A DNA stretch of 64,000 nt from an uncultured Arenicella sp. (lineage in GTDB: Bacteria; Pseudomonadota; Gammaproteobacteria; Arenicellales; Arenicellaceae): the NCBI GenBank assembly GCA_947499305.1, contig CANMNN010000001.1, forward strand, positions 1 to 64,000, read 5' to 3'. Below the pieces are notes generated by a model that was given only the letters and a program-made list of their open reading frames with translations, did not search any database and had not been told where the DNA came from. Made by a program: the position numbers and the translations under genes. Shown piece by piece: positions 8,513 to 18,988 of the stretch. Every line of letters begins with the position of its first letter. Within the stretch, counting starts at the first letter, position 1.

Positions 8513-8989
8513 CTAGATCCCCAGCTGCTCACGCATATGTCTGACCTCTCGATACCCGCCTGACATTTCTTCGATCCGTTTGCCGCTTTGATTGGTTACC
8601 GCAAAGTAGGGTACACCTTTGGCACCAATTTCGTTGAAGTAGCGGCCGCTGCTATCGATTAGAACTTTTTGATTAAAGCGCTTGCTGTAATCCAGCACGT
8701 TATCCATTGAATCTTTACCGATCACGATGCTCGCCTTGATGCCTTCTTTATCAAGTTCAGCACTTAGATCATTGATCATCGGTGTTAATGATTTACATGC
8801 CGGGCACCATGGAGCTACATACACCACCAGGCATTTATCGCTTTCGCAAGCCCCACCTACCGACACGCCTTCTTGCGTTAGGCGCGCGCCTTTATATTGA
8901 TCTAAATAAGCTTGAGGAAGATCACTCGGAAGGCTAATAAGCCAACCGAGCAAACCGACAATCAGAAGTGCAATTAGTGTTCTATTCAT
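8513..8989 (-). CDS. Membrane-anchored thioredoxin-like protein
   Basis: 158 residues. An N-terminal membrane helix or uncleaved signal (LIALLIVGLLGWLISL) is followed by a periplasmic thioredoxin fold with active site WCPAC (Cys62, Cys65) and the cis-proline loop GVPYF. Two further cysteines in GACESDKC (Cys48, Cys53) could form a second redox pair or structural disulfide. Likely a periplasmic thiol-disulfide oxidoreductase of the TlpA/DsbE type; the partner is unknown. It lies 46 bases upstream of nothing on its own strand except the C25 peptidase gene, which precedes it in transcription order. Confidence 0.8.
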   Translation of the reverse strand: MNRTLIALLIVGLLGWLISLPSDLPQAYLDQYKGARLTQEGVSVGGACESDKCLVVYVAPWCPACKSLTPMINDLSAELDKEGIKASIVIGKDSMDNVLDYSKRFNQKVLIDSSGRYFNEIGAKGVPYFAVTNQSGKRIEEMSGGYREVRHMREQLGI

Positions 8990-9035
8990 GAGTTTAATAG
9001 TAACAGACTATTTTCGCCATAGAACCAGAGAACTC

Positions 9036-12000
9036 TTACCTGAGCGGTAGGCTTGGGTCACCCAAATACGCCCAGTTGTGCAGCATCTGGTTACCGCTGG
9101 CCATCTCGTTTTTAGCCTTCATTATTGCTTCCCCGATTGTTTTCGAGCTTTGTACCTGTGTCAGGTAGCGCTCGGCAAAAATAGCGTTCTCTCGATATTC
9201 GCCAAGTACTGAAGCCCCATGAATTGCCGCGGCGCCTTGTTTTCCGGCAAATAACCATTGGTGAGCCAGAGTATTGATGCTAGGGTTTTCGTAGTTGGAG
9301 GTGTAGCAGGCTAATGGCATTACCACAATCGGTTTGCCGGCATTGTTCAAACTCTTGACGAAATTAGTATCAACTATTCCGTTGAAACCCCAAAAGCCAA
9401 AGCTAGCATGACCTGCAAAACTCAATACGTCTAAGCCGTCATTAATCTGGGTCTCAAGCGTTTCTCTAGTGAACCTAATCGGTTCTTCAACACCCGCTGC
9501 GGCGAGCTCGTTCATGGATATGTGCTCGATTTGGTCGAATTCGTCGATGTTGCTTAGCGGTAGCTTTACACGCATGTCGACCTGTTTACTGAAATTTAAA
9601 CCACTTGAGTCATCTGTTTGAGAAACCATCAACGCGCTTTGGTACGGCGTATCCAACCTTCGAGTGTGCCAAGAAATGCTCTTAGAGATTATGACATCTA
9701 AATCTGCCTCCGTTCTTACTGGCCAACGGCCAATCGACAACTCCGGTAAATTGTCATCGTTTAGATCGGCGAATGCATTATCGCTTGGTGCGAAATTGAA
9801 GATTGAAACCTTAGAATAATGGCTCGGAATAAAATTAACGATTTCATTATTTAGGTTGCCGAGATAATCATAGGTATGTCCACCTACAAGTAAGACATTG
9901 TTACTCGATGTTTTTTCGACACCATTAACGTAGGCGTGGGCCAAAAAGTTATCTAGGGCTTGTGGTAGGGCGTTTCCATAGCCGTAGGTTTCGACCAAGT
10001 CGAGCCAATCGATAAGTTCAACAGCTAAGCCCTGTTGGCGTTTGAAGTCTAGATATTCGTGCAAGCGCGTACCAATAAAGTTAGGGTGAGCGATAACAAT
10101 TAGGCTGTCGTTGCTGACCGTATTTACTACGGTTTGATGCAACGATTTAATATTGGCGCTTTCAATCAGCGTTGGCCTAGGCAAGTCTTGTAGCTTAGCG
10201 ATGCTAAAGCGAAGGTCACTTTGGAGTTGCTGGGCGTTAGTGAGGTTTGAAAATGAAAGCCGCGTATTGTCAAGATTCGCCGATGCGCTCACGCGCGAGA
10301 GTAGGCCAGTTGAGGTGTAGGCATATACTCTTGCTTCACTTGCGTTGCTGATTTCTAGCTCGTAGCCGTCAATTGATTCAGAGCTTATGAAGTCATAGGA
10401 ATCAGAGCTGCCCAAAAATATGGGTGCCAATAGAGAGATATCGTCCACCAATACAAGGTCGGCAAAAAAACCTGTGTCGCCAACCAGACTAACGGTTACG
10501 GTATTATCTCCGTTGGTGAGCAGGCCTGGTGCGAGCTGTATATGTTTGGAGTAGGGGGTCAGACCATCAAACACGGCGTTATCTACAAGTTGATTATTGA
10601 CCAAGATCTCTACATGGTGATCATCAGTGTCGCCGGGTAAATTGATGCCCCCGTGAAGCTTAACCCTTAGTTGTGCGGGCCTTGCATCATCGAGCTCTTC
10701 AAGGTTGATTGAGTAGTCTTTGTTTACGCGATTACCTCGGGTCAATAGCGTTTGGTCTACCCAAGGAGTGTCAGCCGCAATGCTGCTTCGATATACTTTA
10801 TCTTGAGTGGCTACTGTAGCTTGCATGCCACTATTTGAGAACTCACCACCGTCAATATCACTGGTTTGGGGCTCATAACGGTTTGCGTTACGCGCCTTGC
10901 TACGATCAATCCTCAACTGGTAGTTATAGTTGGCGATGTAAATAGCATCACTTCCACTAACCGATTTAACATTGAATATAATTGTGTCGCCCGAGCTGAG
11001 CCACTCATCCGTACTGATGATATCGCGCGCTACGGCATCACCGTTCAGAGTCAATGCCAAGCGTTCTAGCTCTTTGCCTTCCCAATGTGGAGCGAGCTGC
11101 AATATAGAGGCTGCCGGAACGGCATGAATTCCAATCTGGTCGAACTCAAGATTAAGCACTTGCCGATTGGCACCCAGCTGGCGATTAACTATCCGACGCT
11201 GCTTACCGGATGAGACTCGGCGCCAACGCTGACCGGCTTTAACGAAGCCCTTCTTGAGCATCTTACTCTCAAAAGCTTTACGAGTAAGAGACCAATCAAC
11301 AGGTTCATTAGTAGCACCTGAGCCATAATCAACGTTTAGTTCAAAGGGGCCATAGAACTGCTCATCGCCGTTGTTGTCTATACTCGAAATGCCAAAGCGA
11401 CTAACTTGATTCGCTAAACGACGGTTTAGACGAATTGTTTTAGTGTATTTACGGGTTTCATTGGAATCGACACCAGTGCCAACGATCAATCGTTTGTTGA
11501 GTTGCTCCCAGCCGGTATCAGTTTCTCCCCAGAGATGAAAGCCGAGATGAAATATCTCTGAAGCTGTTTCCCATGCAAAGGATGTGCGGCGTCCTATCTG
11601 AGTAACTTTGATTTTGTTGAGAGTGACAGGCGTCGTGAATGTTGAACTAAAGGCAATCGCCGAGACGTCTTCATCGATATGCGAACGCTCGGTATCGCTG
11701 ATTCTGTCTTCGTCATAGGTAAAGATAACTCCCGCCGTGTTTTCCGACACTTTGCGTAAAAAGCCGCCGTTATTGCCTCTCCTAGAGCGAGAGCCCCCAA
11801 GCGTCACAGGAGTGCTACTAAAGCAACCAGCGGGAAAGCTTGCTCCTTCGCCAGACGTTGCGCCATTGTCATGTCCATCTACGTTGTCGCCAAAAACGGC
11901 CACGAAATCGACTGATGCAGGCCCACCAAGACCACTGAAGTCCAGTTCAAGACAGCCTTCTCGTTCAACTGCTAGATAGCAAAGTTGTTCGCTGTTGGAA

Positions 12001-12722
12001 ATACTGCCATTGCCAGCTTCAAGACGGCCGAGAGTCCAATCAAAGCCAGCGCTTGACAGGCTGTTAGTTCGAACGGTTGCTTCTAAAAATTCTGGTTCTC
12101 CAATGGGTAAACCGGCTCCTCCCGAAATAGTGTTGCTCGTTGATGATATCTGAGTTAACAACGCGGGTGCAGCAGCGAACGTGCTCATAAATGTTTGTGG
12201 TGTAAAGCTCTGTGAGCCGGTTATGGTGCAATTAGCGCAGTTGGGACCAAATACTTGACTACTAACATCAGAACAGCGTGATTCAAATGTGACCGTATCC
12301 GAGCTGCCGACGATGGGTACATCTAAAATGCCATTGCGGATTGCAATATAATCAAAATTAACTGCGGGCCCATCCCGATCTTCATTTCGAGGCTCCAGAC
12401 AGGCTGCGTCAAAGCCTGTTTCGTTTACGTTGCGGATTCGAATAGTACAAGGATCGTCATCTGCGCCAGCCCCGAACTCTGGCGTCATCGGGAATACGTT
12501 AGGCGTTGTGCCATCAGCAAAAGGAATATCAAACTCAATGCGAGTAAATGGCGATAGCGAAGTTGCACTTGGGGTGTTCGTTGCCGGCAAGCTTGCCGTA
12601 CCTACCTCGATAGTGGCGGGCACCTGCGAAAACGCAGCCTTGGTAGCGACTAAACTGAAAATCAATGCACTAAATAGCAGCAATGATTTTCGCAAAATTT
12701 TTCTATGTCGAGATAAAGTCAT
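9036..12722 (-). CDS. Secreted C25 (gingipain-like) cysteine peptidase
   Basis: 1228 residues with a signal peptide (LLLFSALIFSLVATKAAFS). The first 800 residues or so are beta-rich, with Cys-rich stretches and a jelly-roll-like segment (about 640-770). The C-terminal 350 residues match the C25 peptidase fold: LLVGGHTYDYLGNL, then LSIGRWPVRTEADLD, the catalytic His1105 in FAGHASFGFWG and Cys1139 in PLACYT, ending YLGDPSLPLR. The protein stops right after the peptidase domain, without the C-terminal sorting domain of gingipains, and no type IX secretion gene is nearby. A role in extracellular protein digestion or surface processing is inferred. Confidence 0.85.
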   Translation of the reverse strand: MTLSRHRKILRKSLLLFSALIFSLVATKAAFSQVPATIEVGTASLPATNTPSATSLSPFTRIEFDIPFADGTTPNVFPMTPEFGAGADDDPCTIRIRNVNETGFDAACLEPRNEDRDGPAVNFDYIAIRNGILDVPIVGSSDTVTFESRCSDVSSQVFGPNCANCTITGSQSFTPQTFMSTFAAAPALLTQISSTSNTISGGAGLPIGEPEFLEATVRTNSLSSAGFDWTLGRLEAGNGSISNSEQLCYLAVEREGCLELDFSGLGGPASVDFVAVFGDNVDGHDNGATSGEGASFPAGCFSSTPVTLGGSRSRRGNNGGFLRKVSENTAGVIFTYDEDRISDTERSHIDEDVSAIAFSSTFTTPVTLNKIKVTQIGRRTSFAWETASEIFHLGFHLWGETDTGWEQLNKRLIVGTGVDSNETRKYTKTIRLNRRLANQVSRFGISSIDNNGDEQFYGPFELNVDYGSGATNEPVDWSLTRKAFESKMLKKGFVKAGQRWRRVSSGKQRRIVNRQLGANRQVLNLEFDQIGIHAVPAASILQLAPHWEGKELERLALTLNGDAVARDIISTDEWLSSGDTIIFNVKSVSGSDAIYIANYNYQLRIDRSKARNANRYEPQTSDIDGGEFSNSGMQATVATQDKVYRSSIAADTPWVDQTLLTRGNRVNKDYSINLEELDDARPAQLRVKLHGGINLPGDTDDHHVEILVNNQLVDNAVFDGLTPYSKHIQLAPGLLTNGDNTVTVSLVGDTGFFADLVLVDDISLLAPIFLGSSDSYDFISSESIDGYELEISNASEARVYAYTSTGLLSRVSASANLDNTRLSFSNLTNAQQLQSDLRFSIAKLQDLPRPTLIESANIKSLHQTVVNTVSNDSLIVIAHPNFIGTRLHEYLDFKRQQGLAVELIDWLDLVETYGYGNALPQALDNFLAHAYVNGVEKTSSNNVLLVGGHTYDYLGNLNNEIVNFIPSHYSKVSIFNFAPSDNAFADLNDDNLPELSIGRWPVRTEADLDVIISKSISWHTRRLDTPYQSALMVSQTDDSSGLNFSKQVDMRVKLPLSNIDEFDQIEHISMNELAAAGVEEPIRFTRETLETQINDGLDVLSFAGHASFGFWGFNGIVDTNFVKSLNNAGKPIVVMPLACYTSNYENPSINTLAHQWLFAGKQGAAAIHGASVLGEYRENAIFAERYLTQVQSSKTIGEAIMKAKNEMASGNQMLHNWAYLGDPSLPLR

Positions 12723-13010
12723 AACTGAAGCTCTTGCTCAGCTGTAGAGTTTTATTCGAACGCGCGAACCCTTGCTTGGCTTTAAAAACGAGCGCGCAAT
12801 CCATTAGTTTTCCATACTGACATAATTTATCGAGATATCTAGAGAATCACACAATAATTTACAATATGACAGGATGCCTTGGGTTAAACCCGCTCTAGAA
12901 TTGGGCTCAATGATCTCTTCCGCCTTTCAAAAACGAGGGCATTTTTATAACAAAGCCCGTATAAGTTTAGCTATTCGGGCTCCGCTGAACGCGATGAAAA
13001 ATGCGTCGTA

Positions 13011-15290
13011 TCAGGCCTTGAGCACGTTTTTCACAGGAAGGTCTCTCACCCGTACACCTGACGCATGAAAAATCGCATTGGTAATACTCGGTAAAATAGG
13101 GGGTAAGCCGGGCTCACCAACACCGCCTGGAGCCGCTTCAGATGTTATTAAATGAACATGTAAACCGGGCACCTGAGGCATGCGTGAAACAGGGTAATCA
13201 TAAAAATTGTTTTGTACGATCGCACCGTCTTTCATTGTTATTTCGCTTTCCATCGCAATCGAAAGGCCCATAATCATTGCGCCTTCCATTTGTGAACGCA
13301 CTCGATCTGGAGTGATTATCAAACCACAGTCAATAGCGGTATGCATCTCGAGAACTTCAACTTTCTCGTCAATTACGCTGACCTTAGTTGCTGCTGCTGC
13401 GTAGGAATTAAAACTCGCGGCAATGCTGATCCCCCAGCCTTGGCCCTCTGGCAAGGCTTTATCCGCGCCACTCTTGGCAACAACCTCGTTGAGCACGCCT
13501 TTGAAGCGCGCAATCTCTAGGTGGTAAGCTTTATTGTCGCCTTGACCGTAATGCGAGTATGCTTCAAAACCCTCGGTTCTAGGGTCGAAGGTGCGGTCTT
13601 TGCCGAGAAGGTTAAGCCACATTTGTTGAGTGCTTATACCGGCTTTGTCAGCCAGTTCATCAACAAAAGAACCAAGCGCAAATGCGTTATTTATGTTGCC
13701 CACCGACCGCAGCCAGCCAGTCCGAACATGAGTGGTTACTTCAGGCGTTTCGCAACTTAGGTTTTTAATGTCAAAAGGTATGTCTGCAAAGCCTAGTGAT
13801 AAATCGCCATCTTGAAGATGCGTGGTTTTATCGTCGAAGATCCAGGCAATAGGGGGAGCAACGACACGCTGAATCCAGTTGTCGCTGCGGTTTTCATCGG
13901 TGAGTTCGGCCTTTATGTAATTTGCCGCTATTGAATGATAAAAGCCGTGCTTTACATCGTCTTCGCGAGTCCAAACAACTTTCACAGGTTTGCCGCTGGC
14001 TTTAGCTAGCTCCACCGCTTCAATCGTGAAGTCATTTTTACTCTTGCGGCCAAAGGCACCGCCCATCAAGGTGGTGTTGAATTCAACTTTATCGAAGTCT
14101 TTTTCGGCATCCAAGCCAAGTTCCTCAAGCACCAATCCTTTGCCCCATTGAGGTGCTTGAGTGCCACTCCAAACACGACACTTATCGCCCTCGATCACAG
14201 CAGTCGCTGCTGGAGTTTCCATCGACATGTGATGATGATAAGGAACCGTGTAGGTCGCTTCTAAGGTTTTATCCGGGTTAAAGGTGTGTGCATAAACGTC
14301 GCCCTCAACTCGGCCCTCTTTACCTTTACTGGCAACCTTTTTGATCAATTCCTTTTTGTAGTCTTCAGAATTGTGACTGTGATTGGCGCCATGATTCCAT
14401 TCAATTTTTAGTTTCTTACGGCCTTCTTGCGCAGCCCAGGTGTTATTGGCAAGTACCGCAACGCCCGAGACTGGCTTAACATGTACAGGAAAGCTGCGGT
14501 CTTTGAGCTGAATAACATCGACCACGCCCTTAACCTTTTTAGTCTCTGTTGAATCGAATGACTTTACTGTGCCACCAACAACGGGCGGTCGCTCGATGCT
14601 CGCGATTAACATGCCGGGCAGCTGAACATCTTGGGCGTAGCCGGCGGTGCCAGTAACAATTGACTCGAGACCTTGTAATTTAACATCGTCCTTACCAACT
14701 AAAGTGTAGTCAGTTTTGTCTTTTAAGGTTAGCGACTCCACATCGGGCAATGCTAACTTGGCTGCATCTTCGGCCAGCTCAGCAAACGATAATGATTCAT
14801 TTTTATACGACACTTTGCTGTTCGCCGCACTAACCTTTGCTTTGTCAACGCCCCATTTATTTGCCGCGGATTGTTCAAGCATGTCGCGCGCGATTGCGCC
14901 CATTTGGCGTACGTGAGCAAAGTAATTTCTTATAGAGGCTGAGCCACCGGTATTTTGATCGCCGTACTTGGGGTCGGCATTACCGAGCACTGCGTGTACT
15001 TGACTCCAATCAGCGCCCATCTCTTCAGCGATGATTTGTGGAACACTGGTAAGAATTCCTTGGCCCATTTCTGCGCGATGACAAATAATTTCAATCGTGT
15101 GATCGCTCTTGATATTCACGAATGCGCCGAGTTCACTGCCCAAGCCGGTTGTTTTATTTGCAACAGTTTTCGCGCTTGCGGCTCCGCTCAGGCCAAGACC
15201 TCCGAGTGCACTGCCAAGCATTAAAGTACCACCGCTTCGGCCTGTTAGTGCCATGAACTGACGGCGATTGAATGTCTTAATCGTGCTCAT
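13011..15290 (-). CDS. Molybdenum hydroxylase large subunit (IorB-like)
   Basis: 759 residues of the xanthine dehydrogenase family that binds the molybdopterin-cytosine cofactor. The N-terminus has a twin-arginine signal ([14 protein letters not shown]), so the folded enzyme should be exported. Cofactor-binding segments are visible: [12 protein letters not shown] in the middle and [17 protein letters not shown] near the end. Length and the split two-domain order resemble isoquinoline 1-oxidoreductase and aldehyde oxidase beta subunits. It overlaps its iron-sulfur partner by 4 bases and no FAD subunit is present, as in IorAB-type enzymes that pass electrons to a cytochrome. The substrate is not evident. 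Confidence 0.88.
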   Translation of the reverse strand: MSTIKTFNRRQFMALTGRSGGTLMLGSALGGLGLSGAASAKTVANKTTGLGSELGAFVNIKSDHTIEIICHRAEMGQGILTSVPQIIAEEMGADWSQVHAVLGNADPKYGDQNTGGSASIRNYFAHVRQMGAIARDMLEQSAANKWGVDKAKVSAANSKVSYKNESLSFAELAEDAAKLALPDVESLTLKDKTDYTLVGKDDVKLQGLESIVTGTAGYAQDVQLPGMLIASIERPPVVGGTVKSFDSTETKKVKGVVDVIQLKDRSFPVHVKPVSGVAVLANNTWAAQEGRKKLKIEWNHGANHSHNSEDYKKELIKKVASKGKEGRVEGDVYAHTFNPDKTLEATYTVPYHHHMSMETPAATAVIEGDKCRVWSGTQAPQWGKGLVLEELGLDAEKDFDKVEFNTTLMGGAFGRKSKNDFTIEAVELAKASGKPVKVVWTREDDVKHGFYHSIAANYIKAELTDENRSDNWIQRVVAPPIAWIFDDKTTHLQDGDLSLGFADIPFDIKNLSCETPEVTTHVRTGWLRSVGNINNAFALGSFVDELADKAGISTQQMWLNLLGKDRTFDPRTEGFEAYSHYGQGDNKAYHLEIARFKGVLNEVVAKSGADKALPEGQGWGISIAASFNSYAAAATKVSVIDEKVEVLEMHTAIDCGLIITPDRVRSQMEGAMIMGLSIAMESEITMKDGAIVQNNFYDYPVSRMPQVPGLHVHLITSEAAPGGVGEPGLPPILPSITNAIFHASGVRVRDLPVKNVLKA

Positions 15291-15757
15291 GACTTCACCT
15301 TTGCCAAGCTATCAGCCGCTTCTTTAATCGCCTTCTTAATTCGAGGGTAGGTTCCGCAACGGCAAATATTGCCTTGCATTGCGGTTTCAATCTCGGCATC
15401 GCTAGGGCTGCCGTTTTTCTCCAGTAGGGCCGCCGCGCTCATTATCTGCCCACTTTGGCAGTAGCCGCACTGCGGTACATTATTAGCCACCCAGGCTTCT
15501 TGCAGAGGGTGCAGCGCTTGCTCGGTCGCCAAGCCTTCGATTGTTGTAATCGATTTGCCTTCAGCCGCAGAAATGGGCGTCACACATGAGCGAATTGCAT
15601 TGCCATCTAGATGAATCGTGCATGCGCCGCACAAGCCGAGGCCGCAGCCAAATTTGGTGCCGGTGAGTTCAGCGATATCGCGAATTGCATAAAGCAAAGG
15701 CATGGACGGATCAACATCCAATGAAATAGCTTTGCCGTTGAGAGTCAGTTTGGCCAC
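15287..15757 (-). CDS. (2Fe-2S) subunit of molybdenum hydroxylase (IorA-like)
   Basis: 156 residues. A plant-type ferredoxin cluster is bound by the cysteines of [16 protein letters not shown] and of NAIRSC; a second cluster is bound by CGYCQSG and [11 protein letters not shown]. This two-cluster layout is standard for the small subunit of xanthine dehydrogenase-type enzymes. First gene of the pair; its stop overlaps the start of the large subunit by 4 bases, so the two are translationally coupled. It has no signal of its own and would be carried out with the Tat-tagged large subunit. Confidence 0.92.
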   Translation of the reverse strand: MAKLTLNGKAISLDVDPSMPLLYAIRDIAELTGTKFGCGLGLCGACTIHLDGNAIRSCVTPISAAEGKSITTIEGLATEQALHPLQEAWVANNVPQCGYCQSGQIMSAAALLEKNGSPSDAEIETAMQGNICRCGTYPRIKKAIKEAADSLAKVKS

Positions 15758-15828
15758 GAAATTCTCCTTGAGTTACTTGAATAGTGTCTATTTTAACAGC
15801 AAAAATTATAGGTAAGGTGACAAGCCGT

Positions 15829-16740
15829 TTAGATTGATGAAAATGCCAAGTGAGCTTGTTTAACGACCAGAGCATGCCTTTTAGCTAGAGCGATTTGATC
15901 TTTGTCATAGCCACCGCCAATAACGGTTGCTATGGGTATTCCTTCAGCTTTAATCTTGTCTATTACGAGTCGCTCGCGTTCACGAATGCCGTCCAAGCTT
16001 ATATTGAGTAATCCTAGCGGGTCTTGTTCAAAAACGTCGACACCAGCATCGTAGATGACTAAATCGGGTTTAGAAATGTCGATCGCTTTTCGTAAGCTGG
16101 TTTCGACAATCGAGAGATATTCATCGTCAGCAATTCCACTGGCGACATTGATGTCGATGTCAGATTGCGCTTTGCGTTGAGGAAAATTTTTCTCGCAGTG
16201 TATTGAGCAGGTTGTTACTTGTGGCGTGTTAGCTAGTATTGTGGCCGTGCCATCGCCTTGATGTACATCACAATCAAAAATAAGCACGCGTTTTGCTTTT
16301 CCTTGAGCGATAACACCGAGTGCCGAGATCGCGAGATCGTTTAGTACGCAATAGCCAGAGGCGAAATTGTGATGCGCGTGGTGCGTGCCGCCGGCTAAGT
16401 GGCAAGCTATTCCGTGCTGCAAAGCTAAGTTGGCGGTTAAGAAGGTTCCATTGGGAGATATCAGTGAGCGTTTTACTAAACCTTCTGACCATGGGAGCCC
16501 CATGCGTCGCACTTCTTTGTCACTGAGTGTGCCGTTAATAAATCGAGATAAATAGTTGGGGCAGTGTGCTAGCTCTAGCAAATCAACTCTGGCGCGGCCA
16601 GGTCTAAACACGTTGTTTTGAGTGGCGATACCTTCTTTCTTTAAGTGGTCAAGCAAATGCCTGAACTTTTGCATCGGGAAACGGTGCTTCTCAGGAAACT
16701 CAAAGCTGTAATGGGGGCTGTAAACAAGTGGTAGCTGCAC
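15829..16740 (-). CDS. Histone deacetylase-like zinc amidohydrolase
   Basis: 303 residues. The deacetylase fold is shown by GGTHHAHHNFASGYCVLND (tandem catalytic histidines), the zinc ligands in FDCDVHQGDGTA and the later YDAGVDVFEQDPLG, and the ending VIGGGYDKD. The compact size resembles class IV (HDAC11-like) bacterial members. Bacterial members deacetylate small molecules, polyamines or lysines of proteins; the substrate cannot be told here. The start codon is GTG at 16738-16740. It is divergent from the AEC transporter. Confidence 0.88.
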   Translation of the reverse strand: MQLPLVYSPHYSFEFPEKHRFPMQKFRHLLDHLKKEGIATQNNVFRPGRARVDLLELAHCPNYLSRFINGTLSDKEVRRMGLPWSEGLVKRSLISPNGTFLTANLALQHGIACHLAGGTHHAHHNFASGYCVLNDLAISALGVIAQGKAKRVLIFDCDVHQGDGTATILANTPQVTTCSIHCEKNFPQRKAQSDIDINVASGIADDEYLSIVETSLRKAIDISKPDLVIYDAGVDVFEQDPLGLLNISLDGIRERERLVIDKIKAEGIPIATVIGGGYDKDQIALAKRHALVVKQAHLAFSSI

Positions 16741-16778
16741 GGTAATTATTCTAGGTTGTGTTTGCTGATAATTGTGCG

Positions 16779-17744
16779 ATGCTTAATCAACGGCGGCATG
16801 CAAACTTACATACTACAGACATCGCAGTGCAGATTATATTTATCATTGTTGGCTTCTTTTTACTTGGCTTTATTGCCCGTAAGTTTATTAGTGAGCCTAC
16901 TATTCTAGTTAAGTGGCTAAATAATTTTATAATTTATTTGGCTATGCCATCGCTAATATTATTGAAAGTACCTAGCCTTGATATCTCGGCCGAAATGGTT
17001 GTCCCGGCAGGCGTCGCATGGGCGTGGGTTTTGGTTGGTTCTCTTGCGGTACTCGCTCTGTCGCGCTGGCAAGGTTGGCCGAGGAATACCGAGGGTGCGA
17101 TGTTATTGTTGGTGACCATGTGCAATAGCTCATTTTTGGGCTTCCCAATGGTGTTGGCATTCTTTGATGACGCGGTATTAGCCTATGCTATTTTCTTTGA
17201 TCAATTAGGCGGTTTTTTGATTTTAAGTACCTTTGGTCTGATTACCATCGCGGTGTATACACCAACATCAACAATGTCGAACGACGAGCTTGTGAGCCTA
17301 CGAATGATTATTAGGAGGGTAGTCACTTTCCCTCCTTTCATCGCGCTTTTGATCGCACTATTTGCACCCATCGATAGCATTTTACAAATAGCGAATCCTT
17401 TTCTAAGTCTTTTGAGCGAGCCTTTAATGCCAATGGCGTTGTTTGTATTGGGGGTGCAGTTTCAGCCTAAGCTACTACCCGAACATCGCGTGCCTTTGAG
17501 TGTTGCTATAGGCTTGAAAATGATAGTGGCACCTTTGTTTGGCGTGGCTGTATTGATGACCATGGGAATTAGCGGCGACGTTCGTACGGCCACCGTATTC
17601 GAGTTGGCGATGCCAAGTATGATGACACCGGGTTTAATGGCTATACACGCTGGAATCGCGCCTAGATTTGTTGCCACCCTGTTGGGCTATAGTACCGTTT
17701 TTGCCTTTATATCTTTGCCGATTGTGGCTTGGTGTTTAGCGTAG
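16779..17744 (+). CDS. AEC family (auxin efflux carrier type) permease
   Basis: About 321 residues with ten hydrophobic segments, arranged as two five-helix halves. The first helix IIFIIVGFFLLGFIARKF and the segment NNFIIYLAMPSLILLKVP are characteristic of the AEC family, as is the late LAMPSMMTPGLMAIHAG. Members export or import small organic anions such as malate. The frame is open from a GTG at 16758; the ATG at 16779 is the more likely start, but neither has a good ribosome site. Confidence 0.85.
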   Translation: MLNQRRHANLHTTDIAVQIIFIIVGFFLLGFIARKFISEPTILVKWLNNFIIYLAMPSLILLKVPSLDISAEMVVPAGVAWAWVLVGSLAVLALSRWQGWPRNTEGAMLLLVTMCNSSFLGFPMVLAFFDDAVLAYAIFFDQLGGFLILSTFGLITIAVYTPTSTMSNDELVSLRMIIRRVVTFPPFIALLIALFAPIDSILQIANPFLSLLSEPLMPMALFVLGVQFQPKLLPEHRVPLSVAIGLKMIVAPLFGVAVLMTMGISGDVRTATVFELAMPSMMTPGLMAIHAGIAPRFVATLLGYSTVFAFISLPIVAWCLA

Positions 17745-17805
17745 AACGGCCTAAAATGCTTAGCCTAATCGTTTCGTTAATTAATGCAATCCATCAAGTG
17801 CCCCC

Positions 17806-18819
17806 ATGCCCAAGCAAAAGCAAGATGTAACAGATACTGAATCTGCTCGTTCTGAATCCGAGAGTTCTAAAATGACGAATTCAGATTCGCAAAGTTCGCA
17901 CTTTGCTGGGCTGGCGTTTGCACTGTTTGGCTTTGCCATCTATTCGACGCATGATGCGGTTGTGAAGTCATTGCAGGGCTATCATGTTTTTCAGATTGTA
18001 TTTTTTGCAATGTTGTTCAGTTACGTGCCATTCTCGATTGCGCGAATCGTTGAGAACAAGCCGCAGTCGATGTCGCCGGCCAACCCCGTATTGCTAGTTA
18101 CACGAGCCATTCTTCATGTTGGCGCTTTGTGTTTTGCGTTTTATGCATTTTCGACCTTACCGATGGTCGAAGCGTATGTGATTCTCTTTTGTACACCGCT
18201 GATTATTTCGGTTTTGGCAATTTGGTTTCTAGGGGAGCAAATAGCCTTAGCCAGATGGATCGCGATTGCCTTCGGCCTATTTGGCGTTATCGTGGTACTA
18301 AGGCCGTCAATGCAAACCATTGAGCTGGGACACTTTTCAGCATTGGCAGCCGCGTTTTGTAGCGGAACTACTGCGGTTATTTCACGCAAGATTGGTTCGT
18401 CTGAAAACATGGCAACCATGATCCTGTTCCCTTTGCTGGCAACCATATTTGTATCAGGCGCAGCGCTTTACTTTGTGTACCAGCCGATGCCAATTGTCGA
18501 TTTGGCATTGATGTTTTTAGTTGGTGCGCTCGGCTTATTGGGTCAATATTGCGTGCTCACTGGTTTCAGACTGGCACCGGCCGCATACATCGGGCCAATG
18601 CAATACAGTCAAATAGTTTGGGCGATTCTCTTTGGCTACGTGTTCTTTAACGAGTCTATTGATATTTGGGTAGTGGTCGGTTCATTGATTACCGTAATTT
18701 CGGGCATCGCTATTATCATTCGTGAGCGAGCTGTGTCGAAAGTAAAGCCCAATATCAATACTCGTAATGGCCGCATGGTTGGCGCGCCAATGATGAAACA
18801 GCGTAGTAATCGCGATTGA
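17806..18819 (+). CDS. EamA (DMT) family transporter
   Basis: 337 residues with ten membrane helices in two EamA repeats (about 30-165 and 175-310) and polar tails at both ends. The first repeat ends with FLGEQIALARWIAIAFGLFGVIVVLRPS and the second with FFNESIDIWVVVGSLITVISGIAIIIRER, both classical for the drug/metabolite transporter superfamily. An inner ATG (residue 22) is an alternative start. Substrate unknown. It stands alone, 61 bases after the AEC gene. Confidence 0.88.
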   Translation: MPKQKQDVTDTESARSESESSKMTNSDSQSSHFAGLAFALFGFAIYSTHDAVVKSLQGYHVFQIVFFAMLFSYVPFSIARIVENKPQSMSPANPVLLVTRAILHVGALCFAFYAFSTLPMVEAYVILFCTPLIISVLAIWFLGEQIALARWIAIAFGLFGVIVVLRPSMQTIELGHFSALAAAFCSGTTAVISRKIGSSENMATMILFPLLATIFVSGAALYFVYQPMPIVDLALMFLVGALGLLGQYCVLTGFRLAPAAYIGPMQYSQIVWAILFGYVFFNESIDIWVVVGSLITVISGIAIIIRERAVSKVKPNINTRNGRMVGAPMMKQRSNRD

Positions 18820-18841
18820 GTTTATAGCCTCAGTTTACTCA

Positions 18842-18859
18842 GGCGGCACAGATGCCGCC
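18842..18859 (+). terminator. Hairpin after the EamA transporter gene
   Basis: GGCGGCA at 18842-18848 pairs perfectly with TGCCGCC at 18853-18859 around a 4-base loop, 22 bases past the stop codon. It lacks a clean T-run, so it may be a weak terminator or mRNA 3'-end structure. Confidence 0.4.
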
Positions 18860-18946
18860 AATGCCCTTTAGTTTTCGTTTGTTGTGAGTGCGAGCTCATA
18901 GCTGGATTTGCCTTGGCTTTAATAAATTGCTACCATGACTTCATAG

Positions 18947-18965
18947 TGATATCTAAATGATATCA
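18947..18965. promoter_or_regulatory. Palindromic operator candidate upstream of SPFH operon
   Basis: The sequence TGATATC-TAAAT-GATATCA is a perfect 7-bp inverted repeat with a 5-base spacer, ending 23 bases before the SPFH start codon. An AGGGAGC ribosome site lies between. The operon encodes a ribbon-helix-helix-type protein (19933-20160) that could bind here, but this link is inference. Confidence 0.45.
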
Positions 18966-18988
18966 ATTTATTTTTAGGGAGCATTCAA

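Noticed and set aside
12430..12747. 105-codon plus-strand frame opposite the C25 peptidase start
   Set aside because: It lies antisense to the signal peptide region, has no protein-family features and is a typical shadow frame.
13011..15757. Three-subunit xanthine dehydrogenase
   Set aside because: No FAD-binding subunit is encoded; the Tat signal and two-gene layout fit IorAB-type enzymes instead.
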